Of a stretch of DNA of 64,000 nucleotides, positions 21,040-31,600 are shown one piece after another. Source of the stretch: Macrostomum hystrix (taxonomy: Eukaryota > Platyhelminthes > Macrostomidae); NCBI GenBank assembly GCA_950097015.1, contig CATNEN010000033.1, positions 4,929,001-4,993,000 on the forward strand. The letters are read 5' to 3'. Position 1 is the first letter of the stretch, and each line of letters opens with the position of its first letter. A program made the position numbers and the translations under genes. The notes beneath the pieces are model-generated. The model saw only the letters and a program-made list of their open reading frames with translations, ran no database searches and had not been told where the DNA came from.

Positions 21040-22020
21040 GTCTAACAGGTTTCTGTAACTGTCTAACAGCTTTGTGTTCTGTCTATTGGGTTAGTTTTAG
21101 TTTTCTGACTAACAGGTTAGTTTTCTGTCGAACAGGTTTGTGTTCTGTCTAACAGGCTAGTGTTCTAACTAACAGGCTAGTGTTCTGTCTAACAGGCTAG
21201 TGTTCTGTCGAACAGGTTTGTGTTCTGTCTAACAGGTTTGTGTTCTGTCTAACAGGCTAGTGTTCTGTCGAACAGGTTTGTGTTCTGTCTAACAGGTTTG
21301 TGTTTTGTCTAACAGGTTAGTGTTCTGTCTAACAGGTTTGTGTTTTGTCTAACAGGTTAGTGTTCTGTCTAACAGGCTAGTGTTCTGTCGAACAGGTTTG
21401 TGTTCTGTCGAACAGGTTTGTGTTCTGTCTAACAGGTTTGTGTTCTGTCTAACAGGCTAGTGTTCTGTCGAACAGGTTTGTGTTCTGTCTAACAGGCTAG
21501 TGTTCTGTCTAACAGGTTTGTGTTTTGTCTAACAGGTTAGTGTTCTGTCTAACAGGCTAGTGTTCTGTCGAACAGGTTTGTGTTCTGTCGAACAGATTTG
21601 TGTTCTGTCTAACAGGCTAGTGTTCTGTCGAACAGGTTTGTGTTCTGTCGAACAGATTTGTGTTCTGTCTAACGGGCTAGTGTTCTGTCTAACAGGTTTG
21701 TGTTCTGTCTAACAGGCTAGTGTTCTGTCTATCAGGCTAGTGTTCTGTCTAACAGGTTAGTGTTCTGTCTATCAGGCTAGTGTTCTGTCTAACAGGTTTG
21801 TGTTCTGTCTAACAGGCTAGTGTTCTGTCTAACAGGTTTGTGTTCTGTCTAACAGGCTAGTGTTCTGTCTATCAGGCTAGTGTTCTGTCTAACAGGTTAG
21901 TGTTCTGTCTATCAGGCTAGTGTTCTGTCTAACAGGTTTGTGTTCTGTCTAACAGGCTAGTGTTCTGTCTAACAGGTTAGTGTTCTGTCTAACGTGTTCA
22001 TGCAGTGTCTAGCTGGCTAA
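21040..22020. repeat. 20-bp minisatellite, about 49 copies
   Basis: The unit is 'tgttctgtctaacaggctag', with common variants 'ggtttg', 'ggttag', 'gtcg' and 'atcagg'. It lies between the NDUFAF3-like start codon and the WDR43-like fragment. The edges (21000-21120 and 22000-22080) are degenerate, as expected when turnover acts mainly in the middle. Confidence 0.94.
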
Positions 22021-22396
22021 TGTCCTGCCTAACATGATTATCTAATGTTTAAGAGGACCGTGTCCTGTCTGAAACGATAATTTTCAAAGGAAAAGGGCAG
22101 ATATGATGGGCTGACATTTAACAGCTTAAAGGCAATTGACGATTCTGAATAAAAGTTTCTAAAAGCTCTGACAAGGGCACTAAGCATAGGAGCGCTAAAA
22201 ACAAATAAATTAATAAAATCAAACAATTCCGAAATAACATTCCTAGCTCAAAAATTGTCGCTAATCATGACTGGCGTGCAGCATGTGACAATGCTATTCA
22301 GCTATCAGTCATTAGGTTTTATAATTAACAAATGCACAGGATAAAAGGCCAATAGCTAGTGTTAGAAGCAGGCGGACACAGCAGACAGCCGTGCAT

Positions 22397-23437
22397 TCAA
22401 TGCGGCCCGTTGGTCTTTCTGTCCGGCTCAGCCGCATCGTCGCTAGAGAATTCGCCAAGGTCGGAGTCATCGACGAGATCCTCGCTGTTGCTGCCGCTTT
22501 CGCCGTCAGGACCCTCCGGGCCTCCTTCCTCGCCCTCCGCGTCGCTCATGTCGATTTCACCTTCGTCATCATCCTGCTTTGCGGACAATTGAAAAGCGGT
22601 TTGCACAATGCACTCAATTTTGAAACACGTTATACATATCCCAGAAATTATAGACTTCTAATATCGAAATTCCACTGTACTCGCATTCCCACTATTGGAG
22701 TCAAATAAAAATACCATTCTTAGAAACAAAGGAAAATTAATCTCTAATTTGGCATTCTTGTCGAATGCGCGCACCCACCTCATCCTCATCCATGAGGTCG
22801 TCATCATCAGCGGCCCCAGCTTCCGAGTCGGACGAGGACCCTGCATTGCCCAGCAGCTGGCCGGCCAGGTCGTCAGGCTCTTCGTCCGCCGATTCGTCAT
22901 CTTCCGCATCTTCGGAACTCTCGGTCAGCTCCGAGTCGCTGTCCCGATGCGTCACCGGCGCCTTCTGTCTGACGGCGGACCCGGAGGCCGCGGACCCGGA
23001 GCCAGCGGCTACTGTGCTCAAACTGAGCAGCAGGTCAAGCCGACCCTTGAGCATGAGCAGTCTCTGCATGCTGGCTAGCCGGGACTGCAGCTGGCACCTG
23101 AGCTGGCTCAGCCTGCGCACCAGGTCAGGTGAGGACATGATGTAACCCGAGTGAGTCTCAACCAGCCGATTGAGCCACTGCAGGGCCTGGCTAGCCGACT
23201 GCGGGTGCTTGGCAACCAGCTCGGTGAGGGTTCTCAGGAAAGCATCGATTGATTTGGGATTGTGGGCCAGCTGTTGCATTGTGTCGGACATTAGCTGCCG
23301 ATCATGGCTCTGCAGCAGCATGTGGATGTGAGTGGCCGAGTCGGACAGCAGGCCGTCAATGAGGGCTGCCTTCACAGCCGGGCTCTTCTTCATGGCCAGC
23401 TGCGGGATGCGGGTGCGGGGCTTGTGGCTTTGGCATC
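22397..23437 (-). CDS. WDR43 (UTP5)-like C-terminal part: Utp12 domain and acidic tail
   Basis: Minus-strand exons 23437(or 23393)-22779 and 22573-22397 are joined in phase 0 at GAG|GTGGGT and GCAG|GAT. From the ATG at 23393 this gives about 263 residues. Residues 5-110 form an Utp12-type helical domain typical of WDR43, including 'ALIDGLLSDSATHIHMLLQS', 'SIDAFLRTLTELVAKHPQSA', 'ALQWLNRLVETHSGYIMSSP' and 'SMQRLLMLKGRLDLLLSLS'. The rest is an Asp/Glu/Ser-rich tail, as in WDR43. WDR43 is a component of the t-UTP subcomplex that drives small-subunit pre-rRNA processing in the nucleolus. Oddity: the family has an N-terminal WD40 propeller of several hundred residues, and no matching exon is seen upstream to 28.6 kb. 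An acceptor (TTTCCCAG) precedes 23437, so a 5' exon is expected. The locus may be a gene fragment, have very distant exons, or be trans-spliced. Confidence 0.72.
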
Positions 23438-24900
23438 TGGGAAAGTTGTCCAGCTGACAGCGTGAAGATTAGCTTTACACTCTACTTAACAAAGTATTGA
23501 TCATGTTGTAAAAAAATTCTGTTGCTGATGAAGAAATGATTATAAGGATGAGAAAAGTTGGAGAAACTCAAAACCAAGAGTGTATATTAAGGCTTAGAAG
23601 AGGGTTGATATCTTAAAATTTTCATTTTTTATCACTGATGTAATTACAGAGTGTTAAAACTTGAATAGTGTATCGTATACCATTGCCTACCCAAATTACT
23701 TCTCAATTCTTCTAGCACATAAAATAAAAACTAAGTTATACACATAAAGCACCTTAAAACAGGGGCACAGTGCAACCTGAAAAGCAGCTTCGGAAGGCTT
23801 ATTCTATGGTAAAAACATGACAAACAAACAAAAATAAACATGATATTCAGAGGTCCATATAATTCATATTTAGACAATGTGTTTCAATCATAGTCATACT
23901 TGTATATTTACTGTACAATAAATATTGTACTTACTTTAGTTGTTGCACTTCATTTTCAATGACAACACTACTGCATGCTAAATATAACTTTCTGGGCCCA
24001 ATACCCCATTAGAATAAGTGGACAAATGGTGTCCAACTGTTCATCACATTTTCTGGTGTCATGTCACAGTTGAGTCATGGCAGTGTCATGGCGTGGTGCA
24101 GTGTAGCCACAGCACTTGATGACCTTATGGGCTTTATGTAAGTATTCTTGCACAAAATAAATTCAATACAGTGTCTGACATTAACATAATGCTTTGCTCT
24201 AGTTTGGCATAAATAAACAGGCTTTGAGCTGAGCCACTTCACCTTGTCCACCTTACCTATCTCAGTGATAGGGCTAATATTGATTATTGAGAGCTAGCAA
24301 TAGTAACCCTAACTTACAATAGCTTGTTAGTCAATAATAAATCTTAAAGTATAGCCCAAATAATATGTATGACTAATAACATAGTGTTAGCCCTTTAGCT
24401 AATCCTTAGCCCTGATGATGCTGGCCATGCGCCAGACAAAATTTGACATGCTTTCTTCCTTTTATGCCAAATTACACCTAGTGAAAACTGGCCCCAAAGC
24501 TTAATACCAAATTACGCCAATCAGAAAAACACCCAGATTTAGAAAAATGCACTGTGGTTAGAATCAAATTTTCTTTTAAACAGATGTTTAAATTTTGTAA
24601 TAAAAACATGAAAAAAATAAACCTACAATGCTTTACATTTGTGAACAAAAAACATGTATGAATAGTAACAAAAAGCAAAAATGTAAGTACACAATTTAAA
24701 ATGTATATGTAAGAAACTTTGTTAGAAACAAAAAAAGTTATATAAAGTTCATAAGTTTACTTTACTGTACAACAGCATTGCACAAGTTGCAACCAAAGTT
24801 ATGCTAATAAATTACTTGTTTCTTACTCCATCCAAACTTTTGCAACATTAAAATTTTTGCCAGAACATACATATATATGCATATGTTTATATAAATCAAT
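23438..24900. other. AT-rich region, no gene seen
   Basis: Upstream of the WDR43-like fragment. I looked for WD40-encoding frames on the minus strand and saw none. The sequence is unlike the GC-rich exons around it. Confidence 0.4.
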
Positions 24901-25468
24901 AAATACATTGATTTATTTATTGGGAATGGCTAGAGATCCAGCACTGGACCTAATTGTTAAACAGCTAGGGTTCCAACAGAATGTATTTGCTGCACCTTTA
25001 CTATACACAAATTGAAATGAGAGCTTCTGGTTCTTTATAATAAGAAAATGCAAGCAATTTTGGTATAATGGTAGATAATAAGTATTTTGAAAGTATCAAA
25101 CAAAATGATACATCCATGATGTGAGCACCAGAGAACACAGAAAGTAAGTTTGTATGGTCAACACACAAAATTTGCTATACATATCAACAAAAGAAAACTT
25201 TTTTGCAACTTTAAAACTTTTAAACTGTGGGAAATAATTAGGCTACACACTGGTTTGACTCAGATATAATATAAAGAAGTGCTTATTCCCACAGTACAGT
25301 GCCGATAATTTCAATTTTATCCACATGGATCCGTACCAAAAATTTTCAGCTTATCCACACGGCAGCTTGTATGAAAAGGTCTACTTTCAAGTCCCTACCT
25401 ATTCTTCTCTGAGCATAAGGCTTTTGCTTCAGAGTATAGTGTATAGTGTACACTATCAATGCATAGTG

Positions 25469-25620
25469 TTGTCGCAGGCCTCTGTCTATATTCTTACTAA
25501 ACTCTATTTCCAATAATGCGAATCCCACCGCTGTTACCAAAGTTGTCGCAGGCCTCTGTCTATATTCTTACTAAACTCTATTTCCAATAATGCGAATCCC
25601 ACCGCTGTTACCAAAGTTGT
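25469..25620. repeat. Tandem duplication, two copies of about 75 bp
   Basis: 'gttgtcgcaggcctctgtct' through 'ccaccgctgttaccaaa' occurs twice almost identically, at about 25469 and 25542. A third, partial copy ('gctgtcaccaaagttgtt') follows. Confidence 0.85.
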
Positions 25621-26714
25621 TGTAGGGCTAAATTAATTCTACTGCTGTCACCAAAGTTGTTTTAGGCTTCTTTTATTCAAGTACTATCTGATGTCAATCT
25701 CATTATTGTCTTTACTTTTATTTGCTTTATGCACTTTCTTATCTCAATTGAAATTGGTAGCGTTTATGTATTCAAATGTGATAGTGTTATACTTTCAATA
25801 TGGTAGCGTTATACTTTCAGTATGGCCGGTATCTTTCCTCTATATTCCCTTCTGCTTATAACTTTACTGTATTATTTCTATAAGTACTTTGTATCAATCT
25901 TTGTCCGTCTTTATCAGTCTTTATCCGTCTTTATCAGTCTTTATCTATCTTTATCCATCTTTATCAGTCTTTATCCATCTTCAATTATCATTCAGTTAAC
26001 CTTCAATTTAGTCTTCAGTCCGTCTTCTGGGCTTTCCAGTGGATCTAGAGTTACAGCTTTCCTTCACTCTAATTACTTCTCTTTCACAATGTCTCTTTCG
26101 CAAATGTCTTTTTCACAAATAACTTCAATATGAACACTTTAAGATTCGAGCTTTTCTTACTTCGAACTCTTTCCAATCGAGGTGGTACGAGTTGGTTTTT
26201 CTCTCTTCGCTTCGGGTGTATTTATACTAAAATTCCCTTCATCTCCGCGACTTCAGTATAACTATTTAATTTTCAGTGCAGACAAACAAATGGTGCATTT
26301 AAACAAAATTTATGTAACATTAAAACAAAAATATTTAATTTCGCGGGAACACTTTCTAGGAAAAATAAAACAATCGGAAACCCTATCTCAGTGTAAAAGA
26401 AAAACAATGATGTATAATATGTGTGACGAGTTTGGTGCTGACTAGAATTCTGCTGGTTGACTTGTATGATTTTCTTTGATAGACTTCTTACTTTTTAAGT
26501 CAATACAATTTTAATGAAAACGTGTAACGATGACAAAAGATTTAGTAAGTTGTTATTACAATAATTAAAAAGGATGACATTAATGTTGGTTAATGAATGT
26601 GTAGGTCGAAATGTAGAACACTGTCGTAACACACTGGCAACTTTGTTGATCTATTGGCTCGAGGGTTCAACAAAACGTTCAAACCCAAAAGGCCTTGTTT
26701 TAAAGAACAGAACC

Positions 26715-26975
26715 ATGTGGATAAAATCGAAATTAATGGCACGGCATATTTATATAAAGAGTTTTAGACCTATTCATACAAGCTACGTGTGGATAAGCAG
26801 AAAATTATCAGCACAGCTCAGTGTGAATAATATTGAAATTAACGGCACAGCATATATATATATAAAGAGTTGTAGACCTATTCATACAAGCTGCCATGTG
26901 GATAAGCAGAAAATTGTCAGCATGGATCCATGTGGATAAAATTGAAATTATCAGCATGGGGCTGTGGAAATAAGC
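26715..26975. repeat. Tandem repeat of about 125 bp, two copies
   Basis: Blocks containing 'gacctattcatacaagct' and 'gtggataagcagaaaatt' occur twice, preceded by (ta)n 'tatataaagagtt'. They form the inner part of the right arm of the candidate foldback element and match 25290-25385 in inverse orientation. Confidence 0.8.
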
Positions 26976-27050
26976 TCTGTCATAAAATAAAGTAGGCTAA
27001 TCCTGACTAAAAGAAGTTTAACTTAGCTGATTTCCACACAAAATATATGT

Positions 27051-27114
27051 AGGGCTCGATTCTAGGACCCTGGAATCAAGAGTCCCATGGTCTACCAACT
27101 GAGCTAACCATGCC
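27051..27114 (-). pseudogene. tRNA-Lys-like relic (CTT anticodon loop)
   Basis: On the minus strand: 'ggcatggttagctcagttgg' (acceptor half plus A box), then an anticodon loop CTCTTGA within a TGGGA/TTCCA stem, then 'gaatcgagcc' in place of the B box. The 3' acceptor half does not pair with GGCATGG, so it cannot fold as a complete tRNA. It is a degenerate tRNA or the head of a tRNA-derived element inside the candidate foldback structure. Confidence 0.65.
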
Positions 27115-27230
27115 TATCAACTAAAGGGTGTAAAGCCACAAAATTTTGTTTAAGAAAAAACTGCCAGAACTCTAGCCATTTAACATTTGGGTCCAGTGCC
27201 AGATCTCCAGCCACTGCCTTATTTATTATA

Positions 27231-28629
27231 ACTATGAAATCCTTATAGAGCTTAATTTTTTTATTATGAAACATTATTATTAAGAAATGTGCTAAAATAC
27301 AAGCTAACTAGCAAGCTAACTTTATTATGTTGCAGAGGTTCCTCTCAACTGTGAGTGTGCCCATAGCCATAGCCCTAGCCCTATGTAGTAGAACTAGCTA
27401 CCTATACAACTTTGACTGTTTTTCTGGTAGACTAGCATAGCTGGAAAATATTTTGCTTGGATTAGTGTTTGGCCCAATACATTTGAGTCATTAATTTTGA
27501 AGCTAAAAATATTATAATCAATAGGCTTAGCCTTATGACCTTATGTTAGGCCCCCTATCTGTCAAAAAAACTAAACTGAAAAAAGACATTTACAAATTCT
27601 AGGCTAATTAGAAGAAAATTTGTAGCTAGATTAATGTAAAGATTTCTTACCTTTTCAAATAGAGGTCTGCTACTTTAAAAAATCATAATTCAGCCCCTTA
27701 GCTAGTCTTAGCTGGTGGCCGCTAATATGAAAAGTCTATTTAAAAGAATCAATTTAACGGCACTGTTTTCCGTTAGGTATGAATTTTTAACAAAGCATTG
27801 AACGAAACGTTGTGACCTGGGATATGCTAGAAAAAAATGAAAAAATAATATTTAAATTCTTGATATCATAAATGCAGCCGCATCGAAATCTATATGTTAA
27901 CTGCTCTATTTAGGTATCTATTTAAAATTCCCACGATTGAATTTCTTGAGTTGGGTGTCGTGGTACGCGCGTCTGTATAGTTATTATCAATGAGGAAAAA
28001 TTTATGTGATGCTCCGTATGTCTATTTGAGTCTTTAAGTTTGATCTAAATTAAGAAGATGGGTTTGAAGAACGCATTGCACGCGTTTCATGATTGTACTC
28101 ACTTAGCTTATTCACTTAAAAAATAAAAACTAGGATTTTTACATATTTTATTGAATTATTAAGATCCTAGATATTTCATCGATGAGAGAGCAAAGATGCT
28201 CATACAGTACATTTACTTTTTTCAGCTTTAGCATTCTTGATTTGTTAGCAATAGAGAGATATATCCGGTATCCCCCAACCACGCTACCATGGTTATTAGT
28301 ATGTATACTGCTTGCTGTAGTGCAAATATGAAAGAGTGCAGTATAAATACATCTTGTCTGCAATTATATTATTTGAATGTGCCTGATGCGAGGCTCCAGT
28401 TATGACAAAAACTATTTACTTTTTGGAAGAAATGATTCTACTATCAAGTCACTAGTGGGCAGGATTCAATGTGGAAGAGGTAACATAATTGTTTATACAC
28501 AAATACACGCATACACAAACTGCAACAAAAAAGCATAAATTTACACAATTTGTTTTGGCACAAAAAGGCTATCATCTTCAAAATCTTTTTAACATCAGCG
28601 CCACTCTGAGCAGTATTTTCTATTCAGAC
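27231..28629. other. AT-rich region between the foldback element and the Dispatched 3' end
   Basis: No coding frame or repeat array identified. The 3' UTR of the minus-strand Dispatched gene must lie in the part next to 28630. Confidence 0.4.
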
Positions 28630-31600
28630 TCAGACCTCAGTTCTCCTCTTCCATACTGGAGAGTCCAAGACCTCTTCGCCATCGCCGCTGCTGACTCCGC
28701 TGGCTCCGCCGCCGTTGCTTGCCAGTAAAGTACTATTGGCGATTCGAGCGCCCCTGCCAGTACGACAGCTATTTGACCCACTGGCATTGTTATGACAGTG
28801 GTTATTGTTCAGCAGTCTATCGCTGCTGGACTCAGTGCCGGACAGTTCGGCCATGTCGGTGGCCTCGCGAGCCGCCTCCGAAGCGTACGGTGTCAGATCG
28901 CGACGCTGACGCACGTCGGAAGCGGTGCAAAGGCACTGGCAGGGAGTCGCCAGCGGACCGCAGCCCGGGCAGCCCGCTTGGCACAGGTCGGCCCGCTCGT
29001 TGCCAAGGGTGACAATGACGCTGGGGAATACTAGGCAGGCGCCGAGCCAGGCCATGCCGGAGACAGTAATAAGGAATACGCCAGTCATGCGAGCCACATA
29101 GACACTCGAAGTGACCACGACAGCGCCGGCCAGGCAGGTGGTGGCAGCGGCGAAGGTAATGGGTGGAGCAGTCTTGCGCAAGACCAGCGCCGCGCGTGTC
29201 TCGCGACTCGGCTCCCGGTGGGTGCGAAATGCGACGCCATAGTGCAGAGTGAAGTCCACGGCCAGGCCGAAGGACGATGTGAGAATGACGCACTCGACAA
29301 TGTCGATGCACCAACCAAGCCAGAGAAGGACGCAGGCGGTGCCGCTGAGGGTCGCAGTCAGCACCAGTAGGGACTGGAGAGCCAGCAGCGGGTTCAGCAT
29401 CGTGAGCAGGAAGGTGACGGCGGCTGCGGCTAGCGCTGCTCCAGCGGACAGGAGCACGGCGGACTTTAGCGCCCGTCTGAGCTCCCACTCCTGCAGGCCC
29501 TCGGCATAGATGAATCCGGGCACCCCGGAGTCCGCGTTCAGGCCGGAGAACCAGGCTTCAAGGTCAGTCAACATGCGAGACATTTCCGTGAAGTTGGCGC
29601 CACTAGCCGGAACATCTGTGGCGTAAGACGCTCTGAAGGCGACCAGCCGACCAGCTTCGTCAAAGTAGAACGGCGCCTGATCATCCGCTTTATGCCTGCA
29701 ATGAGTCAGTGGATCGGACATGAATTCTATCAATTTGGGGCCCAACTACAAAATGTTATTACCCAAAACTACTACGTCTATGTTATACTGTGTATGCATC
29801 CTACGCCCAACGTCCTTTGTTACTACGTTCTCCTGAGATAATATAGCACTTCTTTATATTTTTCGAGGTACTATGGTTGACTCTTATTTTGTTGCAGGCT
29901 TCATTATCTATGCTTGAATCAGGCTTGAAGGCCACCCACCGGATCTCCCTGACGTAGGCCTCCATGCAGGCTTTGAAGCGGCCATAGTCGGACCTCATGA
30001 CATCGCCGCCACCGTCTCTGCAGCAGGCGTCGCCAATGCGACAGTGCGGCTGCTTGGAAATGAGCTGAAAGCTGTGCGGCAGGGCAGTCTCGTGGCCGTT
30101 GAAGATGCAGAACAAGCTGTCGTGGCTGATGAAGGAGGCCATGAAGGGCGCTCTCTTAACAGCCAGAGTGCAGAACCGCTCGAACCAAATTCGAGTGCCG
30201 TTAGACACGAACAGAGAAGATTTTTGGTTGCCGAGTCGCTGGTAATTGATTGGCATCCAAGATTCTGGCGATAAAAAGTGCCGTCCGTCCTTTGGTAGAA
30301 CGCCCCAAACTAAGTGCACGCGTACTTTGGGCTGCGGAGCCAGTGTTTGCAGATGGAAGGCCTAACGGAAGGTTTGATGTTGGCGAGTGAACGTTAGCAT
30401 GTGTGACATTAGACAGCGCACTATTAAGAGCTGAAATAGAATTCTGCATTAGAATGGCAGCAGCACTCGGTTCCATTAGGTCTCTGGGCACACCTATACT
30501 GTGCCTTGTAGTTTGGGCCTCATGGGTGTAAATTGCCAGACAAATCCCTGAGACTACTCTCCACGATAGTAGAATTTTATCTATTCTATCTTGGGGCTGC
30601 ACCCCAAGTCAATGCGACCTCGCCGCGGATTCGAGATCAGGGACATTGGTGCGGGAGGTTTTTGGAGGGTTTACCCTGCGATACTTGGCGTGGAAGCCTT
30701 CCACCGGATTGTCCGGCGTGAACAGCGACCTTCGGCTGGTTCGCGGAAACCGCATGCCCGGATAGTAGGCTACGGAGAGAAAGCAGAAGATAATGACGCC
30801 AACGACGCACAGGTGTACCAGGTAGCGCAGACGGATTGCCACCTGATGGGGTGTTGTCAGGTCAAGGTGCAGATTTTTTAAGTATTCAGGACAGTCGAGA
30901 GGGCCTCACTATTGGTACTGTATACTATTGAAATCTGAGCCCAAGGGGACCCACCAGCGAGAGGAGCCGCACGCAGCCGGCCGTGACTGCGGCCGCCCAG
31001 CCGCCCATCTGAGGCCGTCGCAGCCGCTCGCAGGCAGCCGCCGGAGCTCGGCAGGTCTGTTCAGCGACGACAATAACTGCGGGCACAACCGTCAGCATGA
31101 AGAACAAGTTGAAGCCGACGGTCAGGGAGGCGTAGATGGCGAACGAATTGATGGCCACAATCGGCGAGATGATGTTGGTGGCGAACGCGGCCACAGTGGT
31201 CAGACTGGTGACCGTCACGGAGAGCCCGGCGTGCTGCAGCGTGTCTGACAGCAGCTTCTCTAGGCGGCAGTCGCGGTGGTCCTTTGGATGGGATGGATGT
31301 GGAATGCTGGGTGTGGAATGCGGGGTGTGGAATGCTGGGTGTGGAATGCTGGGTGTGGAATGCGGGGTGTGGAATGCTGGGTGTGGAATGCTGGGTGTGG
31401 AATGCGAGGTGTGGAATGCGGGGTATGGAATGCTGGGTGTGGAATGCTGGGTGTGGAATGCTGGGTGTGGAATGTGGGGTGTGGAATGCGGGGTATGGAA
31501 TGCTGGGTGTGGAATGCTGGGTATGGAATGCTGGGTATGGAATGCTGGGTATGGAATGCGAGGTGTGCAATGCGGATGTGCAATGCGGATGTGGAGTGCT

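Larger units (their letters stand above)
24910..27230. mobile_element. Candidate foldback element with inverted arms of about 0.5 kb
   Basis: The left arm (about 24910-25385) reappears inverted at about 26870-27230. Outer-end match: 'ctagagatccagcactggac' (left) against 'ctggagatctggcactggac' (right, minus strand). Inner-end match: 'ataatttcaattttatccac' followed by 'atggatcc' and 'gcttatccaca', then 'agcttgtatgaa' and 'aggtcta', present in both. Between these blocks the arms have diverged or carry different inserts. On the right the inner block is tandemly repeated (26715-26960). The centre (25390-26700) holds no transposase-like frame. A direct duplication of about 75 bp sits at 25469-25620. 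I could not define a target-site duplication. Confidence 0.55.
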
